A stretch of DNA of 64,000 bases, from NCBI GenBank assembly GCA_013822395.1, contig PNKK01000006.1, forward strand, positions 33,204 through 97,203. Direction: 5' to 3'. The notes below the pieces were generated by a model. The model was given only the letters and a program-made list of their open reading frames with translations, had not been told where the DNA came from and made no database searches. This DNA is from Anaerolinea sp. (GTDB lineage: Bacteria > Chloroflexota > Limnocylindria > Limnocylindrales > CSP1-4). Each line of letters begins with the position of its first letter. Position 1 is the stretch's first letter. Position numbers and translations under genes: made by a program. This document shows positions 33,763-41,856 of this stretch, in pieces.

Positions 33763-33853
33763 CCGGGCCCGCGGCCCTGGTCTCGGCCAACACCGTCGGT
33801 CAGCATCGCCCATGCCATGCGGCCGCGCGGGCTGACCGGGCCCGCGGCTCTGG
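33746..33853. repeat. 35-base duplication spanning the kelch gene stop
   Basis: The segment starting GCGGCCGCGCGGGCTGACCG occurs at 33746-33780 (last codons and stop of the kelch gene) and again at 33819-33853 with one mismatch. Each copy can fold CCGC...GGG/CCCGCGG, so it may be a duplicated terminator-like hairpin. A small CGTTCACGC triplication follows at about 33868-33893. Confidence 0.85.
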
Positions 33854-33891
33854 CCCCCCCCGGCCCACGCCGTTCACGCCGTTCACGCCGT

Positions 33892-34281
33892 TCAGCCCGG
33901 CAGGTCGCCCTCACCGGGCGCCGGCGCTCCCCGCCGGACCGGCAGACCGGCTCGCTCCCAGGCGAGGGTGCCTCCCGCGACATTGACGACGTTCGTCCAG
34001 CCGTTCGCGAGGAGGAACGCAGTCGCCTGCCCGGATCGTGCCCCGGAACGGCAGATCATCAGCAGCGGCCGGTTCTGCGGCAGCTCCCGGTAGCGAAGCA
34101 TGAACGTCGAGAGCGGCATGAGGGCGGCGCCCTCGACTCTGATCTCGGCGAACTCGTTCGGCTCGCGGACGTCCACGAGGAGCGCGATGGCGGTGTCCGG
34201 TTCGCCACTTCCGGCGGGTGCGCCGCGGCGACGGTCCGCCTCGAGCACGTCGATGGCGGGGACTCGACTGGGGTCGATCAC
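33892..34281 (-). CDS. Single-domain rhodanese sulfurtransferase
   Basis: The protein has 129 residues. ALLVDVREPNEFAEIRVEGAALMPLSTF is the rhodanese N-terminal signature, and LLMICRSGARSGQATAFL holds the catalytic Cys loop (CRSGARS). NVAGGTLAWERAGLPV is the closing motif. It should transfer sulfane sulfur in the cytoplasm; the acceptor is unknown. The GTG at 34281 was chosen for its GGAGG 10 bases upstream, ahead of longer in-frame options. It ends convergently with the kelch gene. The 137-base gap to the DUF2203 gene shows only GTCACGT-type short repeats. Confidence 0.9.
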   Translation of the reverse strand: MIDPSRVPAIDVLEADRRRGAPAGSGEPDTAIALLVDVREPNEFAEIRVEGAALMPLSTFMLRYRELPQNRPLLMICRSGARSGQATAFLLANGWTNVVNVAGGTLAWERAGLPVRRGAPAPGEGDLPG

Positions 34282-34418
34282 GAGACGCTGACCTCCACTC
34301 TGGGGATCTCGACGAGGGTGGTGCCGCACCGCGATGAGCGGCCGCTCGGCAGGCGTCGACCTGGTGAAGCACCGCGGGAACGTGGATCGTGCCGGTCCGG
34401 TCGGTCACGTCAGGCCCG

Positions 34419-34853
34419 TCACGTAAGGTCGCTGAGTCGCCGACGGCCGGTGAAGCCGTCGTCGTGCTCGTGCCACCACTCGATGTCCGCCTCGCCGAGG
34501 CGCCAGCACAGCCAGATGGGACGACCGCTGGCAAGGGCGGGGAAGTCGATGAGCCCGGTCTCGATCTCGCGCAGCGTCACGTCCCGTTCCACGAGGCGGG
34601 TGACCCCGGCCTGCATCTGGTCGATCAGGCCCTGCATCCGAAGGCGGATGCGCCGGGTGTCCCCGGCGACCGGCGCGACCACCTCGTCCGCGCCCGGGCT
34701 CAGCGGCGGCCGCCCGCGCTCCTGGCTCTTGGCCTGGAGCACGGCATCGCGAAGGCGGATCAGCTCGGCCCGCTGATCGCGGAGGTCGAGAAGGATCCGC
34801 TCGACCTCCGGCAGGGCCTCGTTCGCCTCGTCGATGTCATAGAAGCGCGTCAC
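34419..34853 (-). CDS. DUF2203 family protein
   Basis: The protein has 144 residues. YDIDEANEALPEVERILLDLRDQRAELIRL forms a coiled helical N-half, and ETGLIDFPALASGRPIWLCWRLGEADIEWWHEHDDGFTGRR is the invariant C-terminal block of DUF2203 (quoted here in two families of motifs, DFPAL and LCWRLGE). It is a small cytosolic protein of unknown function found mainly in Chloroflexota, Actinomycetota and Deinococcota. The GTG at 34853 lies 6 bases after TAGAAT and has no SD, pointing to a leaderless transcript. It is divergent from the aminotransferase gene. Confidence 0.88.
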   Translation of the reverse strand: MTRFYDIDEANEALPEVERILLDLRDQRAELIRLRDAVLQAKSQERGRPPLSPGADEVVAPVAGDTRRIRLRMQGLIDQMQAGVTRLVERDVTLREIETGLIDFPALASGRPIWLCWRLGEADIEWWHEHDDGFTGRRRLSDLT

Positions 34854-34859
34854 AGCCGG

Positions 34860-34877
34860 ATTCTAGGCACGTATGAT
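34860..34877. promoter_or_regulatory. Back-to-back leaderless promoters (TAGAAT leftward, TATGAT rightward)
   Basis: The minus-strand TAGAAT (34865-34860) is 6 bases from the GTG at 34853. The plus-strand TATGAT (34872-34877) is 7 bases from the ATG at 34885, with GTCACA (34849-34854) as a -35 at a 17-base spacing. The two start codons are only 31 bases apart, so there is no room for leaders with Shine-Dalgarno sequences. Confidence 0.7.
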
Positions 34878-34884
34878 GCGCGGC

Positions 34885-36063
34885 ATGCGAATCGCATCAC
34901 GGATGGACTCGATCGGGACCGAGACCGCCTTCGAAGCCGCCGCCCGAGCCCGCGCGCTGGAAGCGACCGGGAGGTCGGTCATCCACCTCGAGATCGGCGA
35001 ACCCGACTTCGACACCCCCTCGAACATCCGCGAGGCGGCCAAACGGGCGCTCGACGAGGGATATACCCACTACCCGCCCTACCTCGGGCTTCCCGCGTTG
35101 CGCGAGGCGATTGCGGCCGACGCGTCGGCCCGCAAGGACGTCCCGGTCCGGGCCGACCACGTCGTGGTCACGCCGGGCGCCAAGCCGGTGATGTACTACG
35201 CGATGCTCGCCCTCATCGAGCCCGGCGACGAGGTCATCGTCCCGGACCCAGGCTACCCGATCTATGAGTCGATGGCGCGCTTCGCCGGCGGCACCCCGGT
35301 CCTGCTGCCGATCCGCCAGGCGCACGAGTTCCGGGCGGACCTGGACGAGCTCGAGTCGCTGATCACCAAGCGGACCCGGATGCTGGTCCTGAACTCGCCG
35401 GCCAACCCCACCGGCGGCCTCTTCACCCGCGAGGACATCGTCCGGATCGCCGAGCTGGCGCTCCGTCACGACCTCGTGGTCCTCGCCGACGAGATCTACG
35501 GCCGGATCGTGTACGAGGGCGAGCATGTCTCGATCGCCTCGATCCCGGGGATGCTCGAGCGGACGATCATCCTCGACGGGTTCAGCAAGACGTACGCCAT
35601 GACGGGCTGGCGGCTCGGCTATGCCGTCCTGCCCGACGTGCTGCTGTATGCCTTCGGTCGGCTGATCATCAACTCGGTGTCCGGCACGTCCGCCTTCAGC
35701 CAGGTCGCCGCGGTCGAGGCGCTGACCGGGCCGCAGGACGAGGTCGAGGCGATGGTCGCCGAGTTCCAGGCCCGGCGCGATCTCATCGTGGACGGCCTGA
35801 ACGCGATCCCCGGGGTTACCTGCCTCCGGCCACACGCCGCGTTCTATGTCTTTCCGGAGATCTCGGCAACCGGCCTCGACGGCGCCGAGCTGGCCGACCG
35901 GCTGCTCCACGACGCCGGCGTCTGCGTCCTGGCCGGGACGGCATTCGGCCAGGTGGGCCGGAACCACATTCGGATCTCGTACGCGAACTCGCGGGCGAAC
36001 CTCACCGAGGCGCTGACCCGGATCCGGTCCGTCGTGGAGCCGCTCGTCGCGGCGCGGGGTTGA
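34885..36063 (+). CDS. PLP-dependent class I/II aminotransferase
   Basis: The protein has 392 residues. [20 protein letters not shown] is the N-terminal substrate arm, NSPANPTGG and [11 protein letters not shown] the PLP-contact loops, and [17 protein letters not shown] carries the Schiff-base Lys. [14 protein letters not shown] holds the carboxylate-binding Arg. It resembles aspartate/aromatic aminotransferases of subgroup I-gamma; the amino donor is not certain. The ATG at 34885 is set by the TATGAT box and fold start; an upstream ATG at 34873 lies inside the -10. It is followed by a 2-hydroxyacid dehydrogenase gene, suggesting paired transamination and keto-acid reduction. Confidence 0.92.
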   Translation: MRIASRMDSIGTETAFEAAARARALEATGRSVIHLEIGEPDFDTPSNIREAAKRALDEGYTHYPPYLGLPALREAIAADASARKDVPVRADHVVVTPGAKPVMYYAMLALIEPGDEVIVPDPGYPIYESMARFAGGTPVLLPIRQAHEFRADLDELESLITKRTRMLVLNSPANPTGGLFTREDIVRIAELALRHDLVVLADEIYGRIVYEGEHVSIASIPGMLERTIILDGFSKTYAMTGWRLGYAVLPDVLLYAFGRLIINSVSGTSAFSQVAAVEALTGPQDEVEAMVAEFQARRDLIVDGLNAIPGVTCLRPHAAFYVFPEISATGLDGAELADRLLHDAGVCVLAGTAFGQVGRNHIRISYANSRANLTEALTRIRSVVEPLVAARG

Positions 36064-36090
36064 GGGCGGTCCCGGTGGGTGTGGGCGGTG

Positions 36091-36123
36091 CGCGGCCGAG
36101 GGTCTTCGTCGCGCGGGTCAACG
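36091..36123 (+). pseudogene. Remnant of a duplicated 2-hydroxyacid dehydrogenase N-terminus
   Basis: 36093-36120 translates to RPRVFVARV and matches the first residues of the gene at 36179 (RPRVFIARV) at about 22 of 28 bases. It appears to be the 5' stub of a former tandem copy, the rest having been deleted. The surrounding 36064-36178 contains no other gene. Confidence 0.6.
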
Positions 36124-36178
36124 GCCGGCTTCGCCGTCCGACGCGTCGACGATCCACATCAGGCGAGGCCGCGTTCTG

Positions 36179-37168
36179 ATGTCCAGGCCAAGGGTCTTCA
36201 TAGCCCGGGTGATCCCTGCCGATGGCCTCGATCCCGTCCTGCAGGCCTGCGACGCTCGGGTATGGGAGGATGAGCTGCCGCCTTCACGGACGGAGCTGCT
36301 CCGCGCGATCGAGGGCTGCGACGGCGTCCTGACTCTCCTCACCGACCGGGTGGACGACGAGTTCCTCGACCGGGCCGGGCCTCAGCTGAGAGTCGTCTCG
36401 AACTATGCCGTCGGCTTCGACAACGTCGATGTGCCGGCATGTACGCGGCGTGGCATCCCCGTCGGCAATACCCCGGGTGTTCTCACCGACACCACCGCCG
36501 ATCTCGCGTTCGCGCTCCTGATGGCCGCCGCACGCCGGCTGCCGGAGGGTGATCGGTATGTCCGCGCCTCGCGCTGGAAGACGTGGGGACCGATGCTCCT
36601 GCTGGGTCCGGACGTGCACGGGTCCACGCTCGGGATCGTCGGCTTCGGGCGGATCGGCCAGGCGCTCGCCCGGCGGGCAATGGGGTTCGGAATGACGATC
36701 CTGTATCACGACGTGATGCGGGCGGATACCGCCGTCGAGACCGCCTATGGCGCGACATTCGTGCCGCTGGACGAGCTGTTGGCGCGCTCGGACTTCGTGT
36801 CGCTCCACGTCAACCTGACGCCGGAGACGCGGCACCTCATAAACGCCGAACGGCTGCGTTCGATGAAATCGACCGCGGTGCTGGTGAACACCTCACGCGG
36901 CCCGGTCGTGGACCAGCGGGCACTGTACGAGGCGCTCCGCGACGGCGTGATCTTCGCCGCGGCACTCGACGTCACCGACCCCGAGCCGATCGCGACCGAC
37001 GACCCGCTCCTGACCCTGGATAACTGCCTCGTCGTCCCCCACATTGCATCGGCGTCCCGGGCCACCCGCGGCAAGATGGCCGCGATGGCCGCCGCCAACC
37101 TCCTTGCCGGCGTCCGTGGCGAGCGCCTCCCGACCCCCGTCAACCCCGAGGTCTACGAGCGAGGCTGA
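36179..37168 (+). CDS. D-isomer-specific 2-hydroxyacid dehydrogenase (glyoxylate/hydroxypyruvate reductase-like)
   Basis: The protein has 329 residues. [17 protein letters not shown] and [27 protein letters not shown] are substrate-domain signatures. [22 protein letters not shown] is the Rossmann GxGxxG that binds NAD(P)[27 protein letters not shown] and VVPHIASAS supply the catalytic Arg, Glu and His of the family. It reduces small 2-keto acids such as glyoxylate or hydroxypyruvate, exact substrate unknown. The ATG at 36179 fits the fold start, although no good SD is visible. It is probably co-transcribed with the aminotransferase. Confidence 0.92.
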   Translation: MSRPRVFIARVIPADGLDPVLQACDARVWEDELPPSRTELLRAIEGCDGVLTLLTDRVDDEFLDRAGPQLRVVSNYAVGFDNVDVPACTRRGIPVGNTPGVLTDTTADLAFALLMAAARRLPEGDRYVRASRWKTWGPMLLLGPDVHGSTLGIVGFGRIGQALARRAMGFGMTILYHDVMRADTAVETAYGATFVPLDELLARSDFVSLHVNLTPETRHLINAERLRSMKSTAVLVNTSRGPVVDQRALYEALRDGVIFAAALDVTDPEPIATDDPLLTLDNCLVVPHIASASRATRGKMAAMAAANLLAGVRGERLPTPVNPEVYERG

Positions 37169-37460
37169 AAACCCGGCTCGGTTGGAGGCTCGCGGTGCCG
37201 CGAGCGCACAACTGAGCGCACAACTGCGAGAGCGCGCGCACCTGGCGCGAGCGCGCACCTGGCGCGAGCGCGCACCTGGCGCGAGCGCGCACCTGGCGCG
37301 AGCGCGCACCTGTGAGACACGCGTTCCGAATGAACGAGCGTGACCCGAGGCCAGTTGGGCAGTTTCGCGTCGGATCTGGCACCAGGTCACACTCATTCGT
37401 GTCGATCCTGTGTCTCTGAGCAGCGCGGCCGTCGGCCGCCCATCCGCTACCCTTCGCGCG
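37169..37460. repeat. Intergenic region with 17-base tandem repeat array
   Basis: Four perfect copies of GGCGCGAGCGCGCACCT run 37244-37311, preceded by a partial unit at 37231-37243 and by two GCGCACAACTG units near 37205-37226. There are no spacers, so it is not a CRISPR. The array starts about 60 bases after the dehydrogenase stop and ends 150 bases before tRNA-Lys. No gene is seen in this stretch. Confidence 0.88.
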
Positions 37461-37535
37461 GGGCCCGTAGCTCAGCGGCAGAGCAGGGGACTTTTAATCC
37501 TCGTGTCGTGGGTTCGAATCCCACCGGGCCCTCCA
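37461..37535 (+). tRNA. tRNA-Lys (anticodon TTT)
   Basis: The acceptor stem GGGCCCG (37461-37467) pairs with CGGGCCC (37525-37531). The D-arm is GCTCAGCGGCAGAGC, and the anticodon arm is GGGGA-CTTTTAA-TCCTC with anticodon TTT. The T-arm GTGGG-TTCGAAT-CCCAC follows. Discriminator T at 37532 and an encoded CCA at 37533-37535 complete it. A truncated GNAT gene begins within three bases of the CCA, which marks this tRNA as a probable past integration site. Confidence 0.97.
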
Positions 37536-37537
37536 TT

Positions 37538-37738
37538 TCGGTCTACACACCACCCCGGCATCGCGGCCGCGGCTTTGCCAGCAACCTCGTCGCCGAGGTC
37601 TCGCAGGCGCAGCTCGACGCCGGTCGCCGTTTCGTCGTCCTGTTCACCGACCTCGCGAATCCGACCTCGAACGCGATCTATCAAGAGATCGGCTACCAGC
37701 CGGTCATCGACGTCGACACGTTCGCCTTTCGCGACTGA
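37538..37738 (+). pseudogene. 5'-truncated GNAT acetyltransferase
   Basis: The frame SVYTPPRHRGRGFASNLVAEVSQ...AGRRFVVLFTDLANPTSNAIYQEIGYQPVIDVDTFAF is the C-terminal acetyl-CoA-binding half of a GNAT protein (RHRGRG is the P-loop-like CoA motif, NPTSNAIYQEIGY the closing motif). The N-terminal half is absent: the homologous sequence starts at about 37538, three bases after the encoded CCA of tRNA-Lys. There is no start codon or SD. Truncation exactly at a tRNA 3' end points to integration or excision of a mobile element there. Confidence 0.8.
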
Positions 37739-38055
37739 GATCCGGGCCGCGCATCCATCCAGGAGCCGCGCCGCCGTGTCGCAACCGAATGCGGCTCCGA
37801 AGCGCAGCCCGGCCGCCGCCCCGTCGACGGCGCCGCAATTGTGCTGCTGCGCATCCAACCCGCGCTGGGCGCTACTGTAAGCACACGATCCGAAGGAATG
37901 GATGTGGCCGGTGCGAGTTCCTGCAGCTGACGCCGGATCAGATACCCGGTCACGCCCCGTTCGTGATCGCGATGTATCTCTGGGAGTGCGGAGGTGCTCA
38001 TGGCACCCGATACCCGGGCGCCGATATCGACGCGTCACCCAAGAGAAGGAACGTG
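37739..38055. other. 317-base region before the FGGY kinase
   Basis: The kinase frame stays open upstream here (HTIRRNGCGRCEFLQLTPDQ...) but shows no FGGY homology and no start signal, so it is treated as non-coding or decayed sequence. TACTGT near 37872 could be a -10. AAGAGAAGGAACG directly before 38056 is the kinase ribosome-binding site. Confidence 0.5.
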
Positions 38056-39543
38056 ATGGACGAGCTGCTGCTGGGGGTGGACATCGGGTCGTCGAGCTCG
38101 AAGGGGGCCTTGGTGCGGCCCGACGGCGAAATCGTCGCCGTCGCACAGCGGGCCCACCAACTGTCGCTCCCCCGTCCCGGCTGGGCGGAGCACGACGCCG
38201 AGGCCGTCTGGTGGTCCGACTTCAGCGCGATCGGGCTGGAGCTCACAGCAGCGGCCAGCCGCGCCGGTGGCCGCGTCGCCGCCCTCGGCGTGAGTGGTAT
38301 CGGGCCGTGCATCCTCCCGGTTGATGCCTCAGGCATCCCCCTGCGGCCCGCGATCCTGTACGGGATCGACACCCGCGCCACGGAGCAAGTCGCAGCCCTC
38401 ACGGCCCGGTTCGGCGCGGACGTCATTCTCGCGCGCGGCGGCACGCCGCTGAGCAGCCAGGCTGGTGGCCCGAAGCTCGCCTGGCTGCGCGAGCGGGAGC
38501 CGGCGACATGGGCGAGGACCGCCCGTTTCCACATGGCACACTCATTCGTGATCGAGCGACTGACCGGCGAGTACGTCCTCGACCACCACTCCGCGAGCCA
38601 GGTCGACCCGCTGTACGACATGACGGTCGCCGCCTGGGCTGGCGACTGGGCGGCCGAGGTGGCGCCCGGGATCGACTTCCCCCGGCTCGCCTGGTCGGAG
38701 GAAGTGGTCGGGCGCGTCAATACGGCGGGGGAGGCGGCGACCGGCATCTCGGCAGGAACGCCGGTTGTCGCCGGCACAATCGACGCCTGGGCCGAGGCAC
38801 TGAGCATCGGCGTCCGGGCTCCGGGTGACACGATGCTGATGTACGGCACAACCATGTTCCTGGTCGAAGTTACGTCCGGCTTCCGGCCGGACGCCCGCGT
38901 GTGGACGACTCAGGGAGCGCTCTCCGGAACCGTCACCTATGCCGCCGGACTGTCTGTTTCCGGCGGCCTCACGGCCTGGCTTCGGGACATGACCGAGCGG
39001 CCATTCGAGGCGCTCGTGGCCGAGGCGGCCGCTACTCAGCCGGGTAGCGACGGCCTCGTAGTGCTGCCGTTCTTCGGCGCCGCGCGCTCACCGATTCACG
39101 ATCCCGATGCGCGCGGGGTGATCGTCGGGCTCACGCTTTCCCACGACCGCGGCCACCTCTACCGGGCGCTGCTCGAAGGCGCGGCTTACGAGGTCCGCCA
39201 CAACCTCGAGGTGCTGGCCGGCGCCGGCGCCGAGCCCGTCACGCTGACCGCGGTGGGCGGCGGGACGAAGGGCGGCCTGTGGACGCAGATCGTGTCCGAC
39301 GTCACCGGCCGGCCTCAGGTCATCCCGGAGCAGACGATCGGGGCGAGCTACGGCGACGCGTGGCTGGCGGGGATCGGGACGGGCGCCGTGGACGCGGCGG
39401 CAACCTGGAACCGGCCGGTGGGGACGGTAACGCCGGACCAGGCGACCCGAGACCGCTACGACGGGCTCTACGCCGTGTACCGCGGGCTCTACCCGGCCAC
39501 CCGGGACCTCGTCCATGAGGCGGGACGGGTGGTGGCGTCGTGA
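38056..39543 (+). CDS. FGGY-family carbohydrate kinase (xylulokinase/fuculokinase-like)
   Basis: The protein has 495 residues. LLLGVDIGSSSSKGALV is the N-terminal phosphate-binding motif, and GWAEHDAEAVW and GVSGIGPCILPVD are FGGY core strands. The sugar-site region around YGIDTRATEQV and PLYDMTVAAWA follows. VVAGTIDAWAEALSIGV and LTAVGGGTKGGLWTQIVSDVTGRPQ are the second-domain ATP motifs. It phosphorylates a ketose. It stands alone on the plus strand beside the rhamnose operon, which already has its own rhamnulokinase. It may serve the fucose/D-arabinose operon at 54-59 kb, which lacks an FGGY kinase (inference). The ATG at 38056 has AAGGA upstream. Confidence 0.88.
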   Translation: MDELLLGVDIGSSSSKGALVRPDGEIVAVAQRAHQLSLPRPGWAEHDAEAVWWSDFSAIGLELTAAASRAGGRVAALGVSGIGPCILPVDASGIPLRPAILYGIDTRATEQVAALTARFGADVILARGGTPLSSQAGGPKLAWLREREPATWARTARFHMAHSFVIERLTGEYVLDHHSASQVDPLYDMTVAAWAGDWAAEVAPGIDFPRLAWSEEVVGRVNTAGEAATGISAGTPVVAGTIDAWAEALSIGVRAPGDTMLMYGTTMFLVEVTSGFRPDARVWTTQGALSGTVTYAAGLSVSGGLTAWLRDMTERPFEALVAEAAATQPGSDGLVVLPFFGAARSPIHDPDARGVIVGLTLSHDRGHLYRALLEGAAYEVRHNLEVLAGAGAEPVTLTAVGGGTKGGLWTQIVSDVTGRPQVIPEQTIGASYGDAWLAGIGTGAVDAAATWNRPVGTVTPDQATRDRYDGLYAVYRGLYPATRDLVHEAGRVVAS

Positions 39544-39673
39544 TTGCCGGGCGATAGGTGCCGGGGATCGTCAATGGCACTGCTCGCGGCCGGCGCGGAA
39601 CCGCGTTCCCTTCACCCGCCGATCCAGGACATCGCCTGCCGGTGCCGCCGTGGAGTCATGAGATCCAGCCTTC

Positions 39674-39705
39674 GCGTCAGGGCGTCAGGGCGTCAGGGCG
39701 TCAGG
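39674..39705. repeat. Four 8-base tandem repeats at the lutC 3' end
   Basis: GCGTCAGG is repeated four times head to tail, running into the lutC stop codon. It is a simple slippage array between two convergent genes; the rest of 39544-39700 holds no gene and no clear terminator. Confidence 0.85.
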
Positions 39706-40369
39706 GTACGGCTTCTTGGGGGGCAGGCGGATCCGGCAGCGCCGGGCTCAGCGCTTCCACGATGACCACATCGAATGTGCGCGGACCGTGCACGCCCTCG
39801 ACCCGCTGGAGCTCGATATCGCTGGTCGCGGACGGGCCGCTGATCCAGGTCAGCGGACGGCGCGGGTCGAGCCGCGCCAGCGCCTCCGCCACCGTGCCCA
39901 CGATCTGGTCGGCGCCCACCACGCACAGATGGTAGTCGGGCAGGAGCGACAGGGCCCGACGCCCTTGGTCCGGGCCGGCGTCGATCACGATCGTCCCCGT
40001 CTCGGCGATCGCCACCGCGCACGCGGTGACCACCCCGTCGAGCGCGTCCAGCTCCGCCCGGGCGAGCGGCGGCTCGTCGACCACGACCTCGACCGCCGCC
40101 CTCGCGATCAGCGCCCGATCGAAGCCGGGTGGGATACCGACGCGGCGCGCGCCGCGCGTGGCCAGCGCGGTGGCGATGGTGGCACCGACGTCGGCGGGCG
40201 CGCGGCGATGGACGGTCGCGCGGTAGTCGCGCACGCGCTCCGAGAACAGCGCCACGGGATCGACGTCCGGCGGACTCGACGTCCGGTACCCCCGGGGGAC
40301 GCCGGGCACCGGCGGTCGATCGGCGAGCGACGCGCGAATGCGGCCCAGCATCGCGTCGCGGGCGCTCAC
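39701..40369 (-). CDS. lutC: Lactate utilization protein LutC (LUD domain)
   Basis: The protein has 222 residues. It is a LUD domain: ALATRGARRVGIPPGF, VVTACAVAIAETGTIVIDAGPDQGRRALSLLPDYHLCVV (the AETGT core with the invariant Thr), PLTWISGPSATSDIELQRVEGVHGPRTF at the end. LutABC together oxidise L-lactate to pyruvate as an Fe-S complex. The GTG at 40369 overlaps the lutB stop (GTGA). It is the last gene of the rhamnose operon, so here lactate comes from lactaldehyde made by the aldolase/dehydrogenase encoded upstream. Confidence 0.9.
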   Translation of the reverse strand: MSARDAMLGRIRASLADRPPVPGVPRGYRTSSPPDVDPVALFSERVRDYRATVHRRAPADVGATIATALATRGARRVGIPPGFDRALIARAAVEVVVDEPPLARAELDALDGVVTACAVAIAETGTIVIDAGPDQGRRALSLLPDYHLCVVGADQIVGTVAEALARLDPRRPLTWISGPSATSDIELQRVEGVHGPRTFDVVIVEALSPALPDPPAPQEAVP

Positions 40370-41856
40370 GTCGTGCCTCGCCGCTGCCGTGCCCACCAGC
40401 GCCGGAACGACATTCGCGCCGGGGCGCGCAGGTCGCGGCCACGGAACCACGCCCCGAGCAGCCCGGGGAGCGGCAGCCGACCGATCCACCCGTCGCGCGC
40501 CACCGTGCCCGCCGCGAGGCCGGCCAGGCGCTCGGCGGCCGCCAGCCGGCGCGGCTCGCCCAGCGCGAGCCCCAGCGAGCGCATCAGCAGCGCCTCCTGC
40601 GACAGCGTCCGCTGCCGCCACCCGCGCTGGCGCACGACCTGGCCGCGGAGGTGGACCAGGACCTCGGGGATGTCGATCCGGACCGGGCAGACCTCGAAGC
40701 ACGCGCCGCACAGCGAGGAGGCGTACGGCAGCGAGGCGGTCTGCTCGTCGACCGGGTGGCGCGCGATCCCGCGCAGCTGCGGCACCAGGATCGCGCCGAT
40801 CGGTCCGGCGTACGGCGAGCCGTAGGCGGCGCCACCCGTCCGCTCGTAGACCGGGCACACGTTGAGACACGCCGAGCACTTGATGCACCGCAGGGCCTGC
40901 CGCCCGGTGGGGTCCGACAGCGTGTCGCTCCGCCCGTTGTCGAGCAGCACGAGGTGGAACGCCTGCGGCCCGTCGTCCGACGTGACGCCGGTCCACATCG
41001 ATGTGTAGGGGTTCATCCGTTCCGCCGTGGACGAGCGGGGCAGCAGCTGGAGGAACACCTCCAGGTCCTGCCACCGCGGCAGCAGCTTCTCGATGCCCAT
41101 GACGGTGATCAGCGTCTCGGGCAGGGTCAGACACATCCGGCCGTTGCCCTCGGACTCCACGACGATCACCGTGCCCGTCTCGGCGATCGCGAAGTTGGCG
41201 CCCGAGATGGCCACCCGGGCGCGCAGGAACTTCTCACGCAGGTGCAGCCTGGCCGCCTCCGCCAGCGCCCGGGGCTCGTCCGTCAGGCCGTCCGGCGCCG
41301 GGCGGCCGGCGGCCGCCATCCGGCGTCGGAAGATGTCCCGGATCTCGGACCGGTTGCGATGGATGGCGGGAACCAGGAAGTGCGACGGCAGGTCCTGCCC
41401 GAGCTGCACGATCAGCTCCGCGAGGTCCGTCTCCCAGGCCGCGATTCCCTCGCGCGCCAGGGCCTCGTTGAGCCCGATCTCCTGGGTCGCCATGGATTTG
41501 ACCTTGACCACCTCGGTGGCCCCGGTGTCCTTCACGATGCCGGCCACGATCGCGTTCGCCTCCGCCGCGTCGCGCGCCCAGTGGACGGCGCCGCCGGCCG
41601 CCGTCACCCGCTCCTCGAGCTTGACGAGCAGCTCCGGCAGCCGGGCGAGGACCTCGTCCTTGATCGCCGCGCCCGCGAGCCGGAGCGCCTCCCAATCGTC
41701 GCGCTCGGCGACCGCCCGCGCCCGCTTGTCACGGATGGTCGTCGTCGCCCGGCGCAGGTTCTCGCGCAGCTGCCGATCCGCGAGCGCGGCGGCGGCCGCC
41801 TTCGGGAACGGGGGCGTCCCGGCGAACGTCGGCACCGGCTCGCGGAGCGTGGCCAT
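40366..41856 (-). CDS. lutB: Lactate utilization iron-sulfur protein LutB
   Basis: The protein has 496 residues. The N-terminal LUD domain (~80-300, with SGANFAIAETGTVIVVESEGNGRMC) is followed by two [4Fe-4S] motifs, CIKCSACLNVCPVYER (~375) and CGACFEVCPVRIDIP (~425), and a basic C-terminal domain. It is the electron-carrying core of the LutABC lactate oxidase in the cytoplasm. The ATG at 41856 overlaps the lutA stop (ATGA), and its own stop overlaps lutC. The order lutA-lutB-lutC is the classical one. Confidence 0.94.
   Translation of the reverse strand: MATLREPVPTFAGTPPFPKAAAAALADRQLRENLRRATTTIRDKRARAVAERDDWEALRLAGAAIKDEVLARLPELLVKLEERVTAAGGAVHWARDAAEANAIVAGIVKDTGATEVVKVKSMATQEIGLNEALAREGIAAWETDLAELIVQLGQDLPSHFLVPAIHRNRSEIRDIFRRRMAAAGRPAPDGLTDEPRALAEAARLHLREKFLRARVAISGANFAIAETGTVIVVESEGNGRMCLTLPETLITVMGIEKLLPRWQDLEVFLQLLPRSSTAERMNPYTSMWTGVTSDDGPQAFHLVLLDNGRSDTLSDPTGRQALRCIKCSACLNVCPVYERTGGAAYGSPYAGPIGAILVPQLRGIARHPVDEQTASLPYASSLCGACFEVCPVRIDIPEVLVHLRGQVVRQRGWRQRTLSQEALLMRSLGLALGEPRRLAAAERLAGLAAGTVARDGWIGRLPLPGLLGAWFRGRDLRAPARMSFRRWWARQRRGTT

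Noticed and set aside
37231..37311. Possible CRISPR array
   Set aside because: Units are 17 bases and directly adjacent with no spacers, and no cas genes are present anywhere in the window.
37789..38055. N-terminal extension of the FGGY kinase
   Set aside because: The frame is open, but FGGY homology starts at the ATG at 38056, which has a good SD; the upstream residues match nothing.
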